This document shows, piece by piece, positions 47,480-56,809 of a stretch of 64,000 nucleotides of DNA. Origin of the DNA: Stenotrophomonas cyclobalanopsidis (GTDB lineage: Bacteria > Pseudomonadota > Gammaproteobacteria > Xanthomonadales > Xanthomonadaceae); NCBI RefSeq assembly GCF_008710035.1, contig NZ_VYKI01000001.1:342014-406013 (forward strand), given 5' to 3'. The stretch's first letter is position 1; every line of letters starts with the position of its first letter. The translations under genes were made by a program, and so were the position numbers. The notes under the pieces are model-generated. The model searched no databases, was not told where the DNA came from, and saw nothing but the letters and a program-made list of their open reading frames with translations.

Positions 47480-50400
47480 TCAGTTTACGGTGGAGGGCGA
47501 CAGCAGTTCGATCTCGGCCAGCTGCAGGCGCCCCGGCGCAGCGACGCGCAGACGGTACTCTGCAAAGCGTGAGGGCGAGGCGATGCGGAACGGACGCGTC
47601 TGCCGCGGCGAGGTGAAATCTTCGCTACGGCGCTCATCCAGTGTCGTCCAGCGGCCGCCGGCGGTACGCGCTTCCAGCGTCCATCCGGCCCCGCGTATCG
47701 CGCCTTCGCCGCTGGTCAGCGTGTACATCGTCGGTGCGCCCTCGCCCACCGCGCTCAGTGCGATGGTGGCGCCCGTGCCCAGCGGCACGGCCGTGGTTGC
47801 ATCGTCGTCCAGCAGCGCTGGCACGGCACGGCCATCGGCCAGCGCCGCGCGGGCACCGTTGCCGAGCAGGTCATGCAGCATCTGCGGGCGCTTGCCCGGC
47901 GCGGTCAGCGAATGCGGCACATCATCCACGCCGGTACCCCAGCGCGAGGGCTGCGGACCCATCACGAAGTCCAGCGTCGCGCCCTTGGCGATCACCTCAT
48001 GCGGCACCCAGGTCTTCGTCCACGGCTTGCCGTTGATCTTCAGCGACTGCACGTAGACGTTCTGCGCCGAGTTGTTGGCCGCGTTGACGGTCAGCACCGC
48101 GCCGCCCTGCAGTTCCACCCGGGCATGCTCGAAGGCCGGCGAGCCGATCACGTACTCCGGCGCGCCCATGCGCAGCGGGTACAGGCCCAGCGAGGCCAGC
48201 ACATACCACGCCGAAGTCTCGCCGTTGTCCTCATCGCCCGGGTAGCCCTGGCCGATCTCGCTGCCGACATACAGTCGCGACAGGATCTCGCGCACGTGCT
48301 GCTGGGTCTTCCATGGCTGCCCGGCGTACAGGTACATCCACGGGATGTGGTGCGCCGGCTGGTTGCTGTGGGCGTACATGCCCATGCGCACGTCGCGCGC
48401 TTCGGTCATCTCATGGATGGTGCCGCCGTAGGAACCGGCCAGCGCCGGGTCGGCGGTTTCCGGGGTCGAGAAGAACGTATCCAGCTTGGCGGCCAGCTTG
48501 TCGCGGCCACCGTACAGTGCAGCCAGGCCCTCGCCATCGTGCGCGGCGGTGAAGGCGAACGTCCAGCCATTGGATTCGGTGTAATCGTAGCCCCACACGC
48601 GCGGGTCGTAGCCCTTCGAATCCAGGCGCCAGCTGCCATCTTCCTTGCGGCCCTGGAAGAAGCCGGCGGCCGGGTCGAACAGGGTCGAATAGCCGGCCGC
48701 GCGGTAGCGGAAGTAGTCGGCCTCGGTGCTGTAGCGCTCGCGTTCGGCGGCGCTGGCCGCGCGCTTGGCCAGGGCCTCGGCCATGTTGGCGATGCCGAAG
48801 TCGTTCAACGCACCTTCCATCGTCCACGACATGCCTTCATGCACGTCGGCGCTGGCGTAGCCGCGGAAGGTCGAACGGTCCATGCCCTTGCGGCCGACAT
48901 GGCGGTCCGGCGGCACCACGGTGGCGTTCTTCAGCGCGGCGGCATACGCCTCGGCCGGGTCGAAACCACCGATGCCCTTCAGCCACGCGTCGGCGAAGGC
49001 CACGTCCGAGCTGGTGCCGACCATCAGGTCCGCATAGCCCGGCGAGGACCAGCGTGCGATCCAGCCGCCCGCGCGGTACTGCTCGATGAAGCCCTGCACC
49101 AGCTTGCCGGCATCGTCCGGGGTGAACAGCGCATACGCCGGCCACGTGGTGCGGAAGGTGTCCCAGAAGCCGTTGTTGACGTACACCTGGCCATCGCGCA
49201 CCGGCGCGAAGCTGCGGCTGGCGCTGCCGTCGGTGTTGTTGTCCTCGGCACTGGCCTGGCTGGCGTAGCGCCAATCGGGTGCGGCCGCCGTGCCGGCATT
49301 TTCATGGCCGGAATTGGGGTACAGGTACAGGCGGTACAGGCTGGAATACAGCGTGGTCTTCGCATCGTCGCTGGCATTGCCGATGTCGAAGCGGGCCAGG
49401 CGTGCATCCCAGGCGTCCTGCGCGCGGCCGGCCACGCTGTCGAGCGTATCGGCGGCGGCGATTTCCAGGTCCAGGTTGTGCCGCGCCTGCTCGACCGAGA
49501 TCAGCGAGGTGGCGATGCGCATGGTCACCTGGCGGTCGCTGCCGGCGTCGAACTTGATGTAGCCGGTGGGGCGGCCGGTGTCGATGCGGCCGCTGCTGCG
49601 CCACGGCTTGTCGAAGCGGGCGACCACGTACATGCGGGTCGCACCGTTGGACAGCCCGCTGCGGGTGTCGGTGTAGCCGCTGAGGGTCTGCGTGGCTGTA
49701 TCCAGGGTCAGGCCGCCGCGTGCATCGACGTTGTCGAACAGCAGGTTGGCATCACCGCCCTCGGGGAAGGCGAAGTGGAACAGTGCGGCATGGTCGGTCG
49801 GCGCGATGGCGGCGGCGATGCCGTTGTCGAAGCGCACGTCATAGCGGTACGGCCGCGCGCGCTCATGGCTGCGGTCGAAGGACAGCGCGCGCTTGCCTCG
49901 GTCGGCCTCGGGCACGCCGCGGCTGGCCGAAGGCATCACCTGGAAGGTCTGGCGGTCACCCATCCACGGGCTGGGCTGGTGGCTCAGTGCCAGTGCCTGC
50001 AGCTGCGGGCGGTTCTTTGCGTCGTTCTGCTCGTTCCAGCGGTACAGCCAGTTCAGTGCACCGGCGTCGGTCACCGGGGTCCAGAAGTTGAAGCCGTGCG
50101 GTACTGCGGTGGCCGGGAAGTTGTTGCCACGCGAGAAGGTGCCGTTGGCCTGGGTGCCGCGGGTGGTCAGCACCCAGTCCGAAACCCGCTGCGGCACGGT
50201 GCGCGGCTGCGCATCCAGGCGCACGTCGTCGATCCAGCCGGAGACCGGCGCACCGTCGGCGCTGGCCACCTCCAGTTCGATGGCGACCACGCGGCGGCCG
50301 CGCAGCGCCGGCACATCGCCCAGGCGCACCGCCTTGCGTGCCCACTGCTGCGGGTACAGCGTCTTCGATTCGCCCTGCGCGCGTGCACCCAGCGCGATGC

Positions 50401-50824
50401 CGTGCTGGTCGCGCGCGCTGCTGGCGGAAACGCGGCTGCCATCGTCCAGGCGCAGGTCCAGCGAGACATGGGTGGAGGCCACGGTGTCCCTGCCGACGAT
50501 CTCCGGCAGCACCAGCCAGGACAGGGTGGTCTCGGCATCGATGGCCAGGTCGGTGCTGAACAGCTCGCGCCGCGCGCTGCCACCGGCAGCCTGGTAGTGC
50601 AGGGCGCGCAGGCCGCTGTAGCCGACGTTGCGCTTGGCCGTATAGGGCTCGGCCGGGCCGTTGCCGATCTGCACCTTCAGGGCGCCGCCGGCCTTGGCCG
50701 GTGCCGGTTCCCCCGCTTCGAACGAGGTCTGCAGGCCCTGTGCCAGTGCGGGCAGGGCGGGGGTGGCGCAGGCCAGGGCGAGGGCAAGCGGAAGCAGGGC
50801 GCGGCGCGGATCGGACAGGGTCAT
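47480..50824 (-). CDS. GH92 family alpha-mannosidase
   Basis: 1114 residues with a signal peptide (LLPLALALACATPALPALAQG). After an N-terminal jelly-roll region come the GH92 catalytic landmarks: RGTQANGTFSRGNNFPATAVPHGFNFW, RTTWPAYALFTPD, TIHEMTEA, SNQPAHHIPWMYLYAG and GYPGDEDNGETSAWYVLASLGLYP (catalytic acid/base region). The last ~200 residues form an extra C-terminal beta domain. GH92 enzymes are calcium-dependent exo-alpha-mannosidases acting on N-glycans or mannan. The frame opens 48 bp earlier, but ATG 50824 precedes the signal peptide. Divergent from a TonB receptor that may import the product. Confidence 0.9.
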   Translation of the reverse strand: MTLSDPRRALLPLALALACATPALPALAQGLQTSFEAGEPAPAKAGGALKVQIGNGPAEPYTAKRNVGYSGLRALHYQAAGGSARRELFSTDLAIDAETTLSWLVLPEIVGRDTVASTHVSLDLRLDDGSRVSASSARDQHGIALGARAQGESKTLYPQQWARKAVRLGDVPALRGRRVVAIELEVASADGAPVSGWIDDVRLDAQPRTVPQRVSDWVLTTRGTQANGTFSRGNNFPATAVPHGFNFWTPVTDAGALNWLYRWNEQNDAKNRPQLQALALSHQPSPWMGDRQTFQVMPSASRGVPEADRGKRALSFDRSHERARPYRYDVRFDNGIAAAIAPTDHAALFHFAFPEGGDANLLFDNVDARGGLTLDTATQTLSGYTDTRSGLSNGATRMYVVARFDKPWRSSGRIDTGRPTGYIKFDAGSDRQVTMRIATSLISVEQARHNLDLEIAAADTLDSVAGRAQDAWDARLARFDIGNASDDAKTTLYSSLYRLYLYPNSGHENAGTAAAPDWRYASQASAEDNNTDGSASRSFAPVRDGQVYVNNGFWDTFRTTWPAYALFTPDDAGKLVQGFIEQYRAGGWIARWSSPGYADLMVGTSSDVAFADAWLKGIGGFDPAEAYAAALKNATVVPPDRHVGRKGMDRSTFRGYASADVHEGMSWTMEGALNDFGIANMAEALAKRAASAAERERYSTEADYFRYRAAGYSTLFDPAAGFFQGRKEDGSWRLDSKGYDPRVWGYDYTESNGWTFAFTAAHDGEGLAALYGGRDKLAAKLDTFFSTPETADPALAGSYGGTIHEMTEARDVRMGMYAHSNQPAHHIPWMYLYAGQPWKTQQHVREILSRLYVGSEIGQGYPGDEDNGETSAWYVLASLGLYPLRMGAPEYVIGSPAFEHARVELQGGAVLTVNAANNSAQNVYVQSLKINGKPWTKTWVPHEVIAKGATLDFVMGPQPSRWGTGVDDVPHSLTAPGKRPQMLHDLLGNGARAALADGRAVPALLDDDATTAVPLGTGATIALSAVGEGAPTMYTLTSGEGAIRGAGWTLEARTAGGRWTTLDERRSEDFTSPRQTRPFRIASPSRFAEYRLRVAAPGRLQLAEIELLSPSTVN

Positions 50825-51238
50825 GCAGGGTCTCCCGGTAGGGCAGGCGGCAGGCAGAACCCGCATCGGCACGCACCACGGACAGCATCGCGCCCGCCGC
50901 CCAAGGGCAGTGGAAAGGGGCGATGCCGGTCCGGTGGGGGTCGGGCCGTGCGATCGGGTCAGGGTCGGAATCGTCCCGATCCTGCCTCAGCCCATTGCCC
51001 CCTGACAAGTGCAATTAGTTCGATCCAAATACGGCAAAACCGTTTCATTTCAAATTATTGACAGGTTGCCTTGGATCGATTTAAAAGTGGCCAGCTCACC
51101 CCCTGTACCGGAATGCCCCGCATGTCCTGATCCGGGCCGGCCCCCGCCGCCCGTTGTTGCCCACCACTGCCGTCCATCCACGACCTTCCCGTCCGCCCCC
51201 CACCGGCTGGACCGTCATCCGCCTCTGGAGAGAGCTTG
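50825..51238. promoter_or_regulatory. divergent control region of GH92 and TonB receptor genes
   Basis: 414 bp. It contains the receptor promoter (51058-51086), a palindrome ACGGCAAAACCGT (51031-51043) just upstream of the -35, and a 9-bp inverted repeat TCGATCCAA / TTGGATCGA (51020-51028 and 51071-51079) that brackets it. These are candidate operators for a sugar-responsive repressor, which is not encoded in this window. A promoter for the GH92 gene was not located. Confidence 0.45.
51058..51086 (+). promoter_or_regulatory. sigma-70-type promoter
   Basis: TTGACA (51058-51063), 17-bp spacer, TTAAAA (51081-51086). It lies in a locally AT-rich segment about 150 bp before the receptor start and is the best consensus promoter seen in the window. 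Confidence 0.55.
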
Positions 51239-53980
51239 ATGAAACCCCGGTTGTTGTCGTTGTTGATGTCGTCGTTGCTGTTGTCGCCGCTTGCCGTACA
51301 GGCCCAGTCCACCCCGCAGGGGGAGGGCACCGATCCCCCGCGCACCCGCGACCTGGATGCGGTCAAGGTCACCGGCTCGCTCATCCCGCGGGCGCAGGTG
51401 GAGGGTCCTTCGCCGGTCACCACCATCACCGCCGAGCAGATCCAGGCACAGGGCTTCACCACCGTGTTCGACGCGCTGCGCTCGCTGCCGGTGTCGAACG
51501 GCTCCGTGCAGGATTCGCAGGGCACCGGCTTCTACACCCCGGGCGCCAAGACCATCAGCCTGTTCGGCCTGGACCCCAGCTACACCCTCACCCTCATCAA
51601 CGGGCGGCCGATCAACAGCTACCCGCTGGCCTACAACGGCAACACCAGCATCGCCGACATCGCCAACATCCCGTTGGGAATGGTCGAGCGCATCGACGTG
51701 CTCACCGGTGGCCAGTCCTCGGTGTATGGCTCCTCGGCCATTGCCGGCGTGGTCAACATCGTGCTGAAGGACCGCGTGGAAGGCACCCACCTGCGCTACC
51801 GCGTCGGCGGCTACAGTCAGGGCGGCGGCTCCAGCCAGCGCTTCAGCGCCAGCAGCGGCCAGACCTTCGGCAACCTCGATATCAGCTACGGGCTGGAATA
51901 CACCAACCAGAAGGCGATCCATGCCTTCGACCGCAGCCGCATCGACAGCGTCAACGACAACCCGACCGGCCCGCAGGATCCTTCGCGCAGCTTCCTGCGC
52001 ATGCGCATGGGCCCCAACGCCTACATCGACCCGGGCGCGGCCACCTGCGCGCCCCTGTCGGACCTGTTCGGCGGCAGCACCGTGTACGCGCACCGCGACA
52101 TCTCTGGTGGCGGCTACTACTGCGGCACGCCTGACAACGTCGGCACCGCGTCGCTGTACAACTCGAGCCAGGACGTCAACGCCACCACCTTCCTGCGCTA
52201 CCACCTCAGCCCGGAGACCGAGCTGTACTCGGACATCCTGTTCGGCTTCGGCCGGCCCACCTACAGCGGTGGCAGTCCGTTCTGGAACAAGACCTTCTAC
52301 AACCAGACCAGCGGCCAGTATGAGCAGTGGCAGCGCATCTACGCGCCGGAGGAGGTCGGCCTGGATGCCAAGGACCAGCGCGTCTACACCCGCTCGCTCA
52401 ACATCACCGCGGGCGTGCGCGGTGTGCTCGGCGGCTTCGACTACGACGTCTACGTCAACCGCTCCAGCACCGACGTCACCCGCAAATCCACCGATTTCCT
52501 GGCGAAGAACGGCGTTGACGACTACTACCTGGGGCCGATGCTCGGCTTGCAGGATGGCTACGAGGTCTACGCGCCGGATCTGTCGCGCCTGTACCAACCG
52601 ATCAACCGCGAGCAGTACGACAATTTCAGCGGCCTCAATCGTGCCGCATCCAGTGCGTCGCGCACCGCAGTGACCGCGCTGCTGACCGATCGTTCGCTGT
52701 TCACCTTGCCGGCCGGCGACGTCGGCTTCGCGCTGATCGCGCAGGGCCAGCGCGAGAAGTTCTTCAACCAGTCGGCCGATCCCAATGCGGGCGTGCTGTT
52801 CCGCGGGCAGACCGCCGGCACCTCGGCGCAGGGCCAGCGTGACCTGTACGCGCTGGGCGCCGAACTGCAGGTGCCGATCATCGATACGTTCAGCGCCAAC
52901 CTGTCCGGTCGCTACGACAAGTACGCGCTGCAGGGCGGCGGTGGCAACGGCAAGGCCACCTGGAAGCTGGGCCTGGAATACCGGCCGGTCGAATCGCTGC
53001 TGCTGCGCGGCAGCTACGCCACTGCGTTCCGCTCGCCGGACATGTTCTACCTGTTCTCGCGCGAAAGCAGTGGCTACACCACCAACACCGATTTCTACCA
53101 ATGCCGGCAGGCCGGGTACACCTCCGACAACTTCGACGAGTGCGACCAGTCCGGCCTCTCGGTGCTGTCCTCCAGCACCGGCAACCGCGACCTGAAGGAC
53201 ATCACCGCGCGCACCTTCACCTATGGCGTGGTGTGGTCGACGCTGGACAACGCCTTGACCCTGTCGGTGGACTACAACTCGGTGGTCATCGAGAACGAAG
53301 TACGCATCCTCGGTACCGACAGCATCCTCGACACCGAGGCCAACTGCCGCCTGGGTGTCTCGGAGAACGGGCAGACCCAGTTCGACGTCAACTCGCCCAC
53401 CTGCCAGCAGGTGCTGGGCCAGGTGCAGCGCAAGCCGGCCACCGATCCGCTCAACCCGAATGGCGTGGACAAGGTGTTCTCGTACCCGATCAACATCGCC
53501 AGCCAGCGCCAGAACGGCGTGCAGGCGGCGCTGGACTACCGCTGGGGCACGCAGTCGGTGGGTGATTTCACGGTCAATGCCGGCTACTACCGGCCGCTCA
53601 AGCACACCACCCAGGACAAGGAAGGCGACCCGGTCTACGACCAGCTGTGCTGCGCCAACTCCAATGAACTGCAGTACCGCGCCACCCTGGGCGTGAACTG
53701 GAAGCGCGGGCCGTTCACCGCCAGCGCCTTCGGCATACGCAATGCCCCCACCTGGGACAGCCGCGGCGAGCAGCGCAACATCGGCCCCTGGACCACCTGG
53801 AACGCCACGGTCGGCTACCGCATCAACGACCTGGCCAGCCTGCTGCTGACGGTCAACAACCTGACCGACGAGATGCCGCCGATCGACCGCAGCAACGGCA
53901 ACTGGCCGTACTACGACCAGGGCGTCTACAACGCCTTCGGCCGTTCGGCCTTCCTGGAACTGTCGCTGGACTTCCAGTAG
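51239..53980 (+). CDS. TonB-dependent receptor (glycan-type)
   Basis: 913 residues. Signal peptide (LLSLLMSSLLLSPLAVQAQ), TonB box/plug start (LDAVKVTGSLIPRAQVEGPSPVTTITAEQI), plug (YTLTLINGRPINSYPLAY; IDVLTGGQSSVYGSSAIAGVVNIVLKD) and a large barrel ending in Phe. The GSLIPR and long-plug type is common among receptors of carbohydrate-utilisation loci in Xanthomonadaceae. With divergent GH92 and peptidase genes it likely imports mannosides. ATG 51239 follows GGAGAG; a TTG 3 bp upstream is not needed. Confidence 0.87.
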   Translation: MKPRLLSLLMSSLLLSPLAVQAQSTPQGEGTDPPRTRDLDAVKVTGSLIPRAQVEGPSPVTTITAEQIQAQGFTTVFDALRSLPVSNGSVQDSQGTGFYTPGAKTISLFGLDPSYTLTLINGRPINSYPLAYNGNTSIADIANIPLGMVERIDVLTGGQSSVYGSSAIAGVVNIVLKDRVEGTHLRYRVGGYSQGGGSSQRFSASSGQTFGNLDISYGLEYTNQKAIHAFDRSRIDSVNDNPTGPQDPSRSFLRMRMGPNAYIDPGAATCAPLSDLFGGSTVYAHRDISGGGYYCGTPDNVGTASLYNSSQDVNATTFLRYHLSPETELYSDILFGFGRPTYSGGSPFWNKTFYNQTSGQYEQWQRIYAPEEVGLDAKDQRVYTRSLNITAGVRGVLGGFDYDVYVNRSSTDVTRKSTDFLAKNGVDDYYLGPMLGLQDGYEVYAPDLSRLYQPINREQYDNFSGLNRAASSASRTAVTALLTDRSLFTLPAGDVGFALIAQGQREKFFNQSADPNAGVLFRGQTAGTSAQGQRDLYALGAELQVPIIDTFSANLSGRYDKYALQGGGGNGKATWKLGLEYRPVESLLLRGSYATAFRSPDMFYLFSRESSGYTTNTDFYQCRQAGYTSDNFDECDQSGLSVLSSSTGNRDLKDITARTFTYGVVWSTLDNALTLSVDYNSVVIENEVRILGTDSILDTEANCRLGVSENGQTQFDVNSPTCQQVLGQVQRKPATDPLNPNGVDKVFSYPINIASQRQNGVQAALDYRWGTQSVGDFTVNAGYYRPLKHTTQDKEGDPVYDQLCCANSNELQYRATLGVNWKRGPFTASAFGIRNAPTWDSRGEQRNIGPWTTWNATVGYRINDLASLLLTVNNLTDEMPPIDRSNGNWPYYDQGVYNAFGRSAFLELSLDFQ

Positions 53981-53987
53981 GGCCGCT

Positions 53988-54012
53988 GGCCCCCGGGTAC
54001 GCCCGGGGGCCT
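53988..54012 (+). terminator. hairpin after the TonB receptor gene
   Basis: GGCCCCCGGG, loop TACG, CCCGGGGGCC: a very stable stem 7 bp after the stop, with only CTTG following. A probable terminator or attenuation hairpin. Confidence 0.5.
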
Positions 54013-54090
54013 TGAACGGGCAGGGGGGCGGCCGGACCGCCCCAAGGTGCTAGAATCGCAGGCCTCGCAATCCGTTCATCGACACCCGCC

Positions 54091-54288
54091 ATGAGCCATA
54101 CCGCCACCGCGCCCGCCAACGCCGAAAAGCGCTACACCGTGCACCGCAGCGACCTGCCGCTGAGCTGCCCGACCCCGGAAATGGCGCTGTGGAACTCGCA
54201 TCCGCGCGTGTACCTGCCGATCGAAGATGAGCCCAACGGCGAGGCGAAGTGCCCGTACTGTGGTTCCACCTTCGTGCTGGCCGACTAA
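54091..54288 (+). CDS. zinc-finger (CHCC-type) protein
   Basis: 65 residues. LPLSCPTPEMALWNSHPRVYLPIEDEPNGEAKCPYCGSTFVL contains the C-H-C-C set of the zf-CHCC family, relatives of the mitochondrial complex I subunit NDUFS6. Cytosolic; in bacteria the function is not established. It starts about 110 bp after the receptor gene and is followed 13 bp later by a glycosyltransferase gene, so it may be first in that transcript. TAGAAT lies about 35 nt upstream. Confidence 0.83.
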   Translation: MSHTATAPANAEKRYTVHRSDLPLSCPTPEMALWNSHPRVYLPIEDEPNGEAKCPYCGSTFVLAD

Positions 54289-54300
54289 GCAGGCACCTCG

Positions 54301-55416
54301 ATGCGCCGACTGACCGTGGTGCAGTTGCTGCCGGCGCTGCACTCCGGTGGCGTCGAGCGCTCCACCCTGGAAATCGCTGCAGCCCTGGCCGCCGCCGGCC
54401 ATCGCGCGCTGGTGGTGTCCGCCGGTGGCCGCCTGGTGAAGCCGCTGCTGGACAGCGGTGCCGAGCACCTCACCCTCGATATCGGCCGCAAATCGCTGCT
54501 GACCCTGCGCCACCTGCCTACCCTGCGGCGGTTGTTCGCCGAGGTCGGCGCGGACATCGTGCATGCGCGCTCGCGCCTGCCGGCGTGGCTGGGCCTGTAC
54601 GCGATCCGCGCGATGCCGGCCGCGCAGCGCCCGCACTGGGTGACCACCGTGCACGGCCTGAACTCGCCCAGCCGCTACAGCGCGGTGATGACCAGTGGTG
54701 AGCGCGTCATCTGCGTTTCCAACACGGTGCGCGACTACGTGCGCCAGCATTACCCGACGGTGCCGGAACAGCGCCTGCAGGTCATTCCGCGCGGCGTCGA
54801 TGTCAGCCAGTTCCCCCGCGTGGCCCGTGCCGACCGTCGGCCGCGGCTGGCGCTGGCCGCCGATTACCCGTGGCTGGCCCAGGTCGACGGCCCGCTGCTG
54901 CTGCTGCCGGGCCGTGGCACCCGCCTGAAGGGCCATGCGCACGCACTGCAGCTGCTGGCCGATGTGCGCGCTGCCGGCGTGCCGGCACAGCTGTGGATGC
55001 TGGGCACCGACGAGCCCGGCCGCGAAAGCTACGTGGCCGAGCTGCGGCGCCGGGCGGCCGCGCTGGGCGTGGCCGAGGCGGTGCAGATCAGCACCCCGAC
55101 CGCGCGCATCGCCCAGGCCTATGCGGCCAGCGATCTGGTCCTGCAGCTGTCGGACAAGCCCGAGGCGTTCGGCCGTACCGTGGTCGAGGCGCTGTCGGTC
55201 GGTCGCCCGGTGCTGGGCTGGGACCATGGTGGCGTGGGCGAACTGCTGCAGCAGCTGCAGCCGGCCGGCGCCGTGCCGCTGGGCGATGCAGGGGCGCTGG
55301 GTGAACGTGCGCTGGCCCTGCTGGCGCAGCCACCGTCCTTGCCGAGCCGTATCCCGTTTACCCTGCAGACCATGCAGCGCGACACCCTCCGCCTCTATGC
55401 CGACCTTGCACGCTGA
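54301..55416 (+). CDS. GT4 family glycosyltransferase
   Basis: 371 residues, GT-B fold. The N-terminal VVQLLPALHSGGVERSTLEIAAAL is a typical GT4 acceptor-side start, and the C-terminal domain has the E-x7-E donor-site motif in KPEAFGRTVVEALSVGRPVLGWDHGGVGE. With an O-antigen-ligase-like protein, LpxL and WaaA close by, it probably adds a sugar to the lipopolysaccharide core at the cytoplasmic face. Its 3' end overlaps the next gene by 20 bp. Confidence 0.84.
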   Translation: MRRLTVVQLLPALHSGGVERSTLEIAAALAAAGHRALVVSAGGRLVKPLLDSGAEHLTLDIGRKSLLTLRHLPTLRRLFAEVGADIVHARSRLPAWLGLYAIRAMPAAQRPHWVTTVHGLNSPSRYSAVMTSGERVICVSNTVRDYVRQHYPTVPEQRLQVIPRGVDVSQFPRVARADRRPRLALAADYPWLAQVDGPLLLLPGRGTRLKGHAHALQLLADVRAAGVPAQLWMLGTDEPGRESYVAELRRRAAALGVAEAVQISTPTARIAQAYAASDLVLQLSDKPEAFGRTVVEALSVGRPVLGWDHGGVGELLQQLQPAGAVPLGDAGALGERALALLAQPPSLPSRIPFTLQTMQRDTLRLYADLAR

Positions 55417-56719
55417 CGCCGCACCCATCGCGGGTGACGAGCGCGCCGGGCGCTGGGCGCCGTGGTGGGTGCTGGCCTACGTGGCCCTGTGGCCGTTGCC
55501 GGGCATCGCCGAAACCGTGCTCGGCCTCGGCGCGGTGTATGCCGCGGTGCGCATGATCATGCGCCGCCTGCAGCGCCGGCCGCACCTGCTGACACCCGCC
55601 GCGTGGGCGCTGACCTCGATCCTGTTCCTCGGTTACTGGCTGCCGCAGGCGTTCTCCGCGTTCGATGCGATCGACCCGGCGGCGTCGTGGACCAAGGCGG
55701 CCGCCGGCCTGCGCTACCTGCCCTTCATGTGGCTGGTGGCGATCGCCGTGGCCACCCCGCAGCGGCGCCGCCTGATCTTCGGTGGCCTGGCGCTGATCAC
55801 CGCCCTGTGGACGCTGGATGCATTGGTGCAGGCAGTGGCGGGCACCAGCCCGTGGTTCTGGTCGCTGCAGCAACTGAAGCTCGTCGTCAGCGGCCATGCA
55901 CTGTGCCCGGCCGAGGAAATGGCTTTGGCTGACCGCCTCAGCGGTCCGCTGGGGCCCTGCAATCTCAAGTTCGGGCAGGTCCTGGCCAGCCTCTCGCCGT
56001 TCCTGCTGCTCCCCGCCGCACGCCGCTTCGGCACGCCGGGCTGGCTGCTCGCCGGCGCTGCGATGGCCATCGTGCTGCTGCTGGCCGGTTCGCGCGCGTC
56101 GTGGATCACCTTCGCGGTGATCGTGGCCTACAGCGGCGTGCGCCAGCTTGGTTGGAAACGGCTGGGCCTGCTGGCGGTGGTCGGCCTGCTGGCCGCGGCG
56201 GCACTGACCGCCAGCGTGCCGCAGCTGCGCGAGCGCGTGGCGCGCACCGCGATGGCCTGGGACGGCGGCACCGAGGGCGTCGACCAGGCGCTGTCCGGGC
56301 GCGGGCGCATCTGGAGTGCGGCCGGTTGCATGATTGCCGGGCACCCGATCAACGGCGTGGGCGCACGCGGCTTCCGCGATGCGTACCCGCAGTGCGTCGG
56401 TGACGATGGGCCCGCGGTGTGGGGCGCCGAACCGGCGCTGCACGCACACCAGATCGTGCTGGAAATCCTCGCCGAAACCGGCGTGCTGGGCCTGCTGCTG
56501 TGGCTGGCCGCCGTCGCCCAGGCATGGCGCGCCTGGCGCTTCGCACCGCCCGCGGCCCGTGACCGCGCGCGCCCGGCAATGCTGGCCCTGGCCGCCACCG
56601 TGTTCCCGCTCAACACCCACCTCGCGTTCTATTCCACGTTCTGGGGCGGGGTGACGGTGTTGTTGGCGGCGTTGTTCGTCGGCACCCTGCTGGCCCGCGA
56701 ACCGGAGGCGTTGCAGTAG
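55397..56719 (+). CDS. O-antigen ligase (WaaL/Wzy)-like membrane protein
   Basis: 440 residues, about 10-12 membrane helices. The Wzy_C region is visible: LLAGSRASWITFAVIVAYSG, a large periplasmic loop with GRGRIWSAAGCMIAGHPINGVGARGFRD, and HAHQIVLEILAETGVLGLLLWL with the conserved His of ligases. It probably joins O-antigen or another glycan to lipid A-core in the periplasm. ATG 55397 lies inside the preceding gene; upstream in-frame sequence is an antisense-like Arg/Ser-rich stretch. The stop TAG (56717-56719) lies in the GTAG head of a SMAG. Confidence 0.82.
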   Translation: MPTLHADAAPIAGDERAGRWAPWWVLAYVALWPLPGIAETVLGLGAVYAAVRMIMRRLQRRPHLLTPAAWALTSILFLGYWLPQAFSAFDAIDPAASWTKAAAGLRYLPFMWLVAIAVATPQRRRLIFGGLALITALWTLDALVQAVAGTSPWFWSLQQLKLVVSGHALCPAEEMALADRLSGPLGPCNLKFGQVLASLSPFLLLPAARRFGTPGWLLAGAAMAIVLLLAGSRASWITFAVIVAYSGVRQLGWKRLGLLAVVGLLAAAALTASVPQLRERVARTAMAWDGGTEGVDQALSGRGRIWSAAGCMIAGHPINGVGARGFRDAYPQCVGDDGPAVWGAEPALHAHQIVLEILAETGVLGLLLWLAAVAQAWRAWRFAPPAARDRARPAMLALAATVFPLNTHLAFYSTFWGGVTVLLAALFVGTLLAREPEALQ

Positions 56720-56741
56720 ATCCACGCCATGCGTGGATGGA
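56716..56741. repeat. SMAG element, left of the RAYT gene
   Basis: GTAGATCCACG(CCATG)CGTGGATGG. Same subfamily as the elements at 57253-57279, 61076-61099 and 61122-61144. Its TAG is the stop codon of the ligase-like gene. Confidence 0.8.
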
Positions 56742-56809
56742 GCTTTCCCGACACCAGTAAGGGCAACCCCCCAATACCGACGCTCGCGTGCCTATCGCAC
56801 GCTGGCGCC

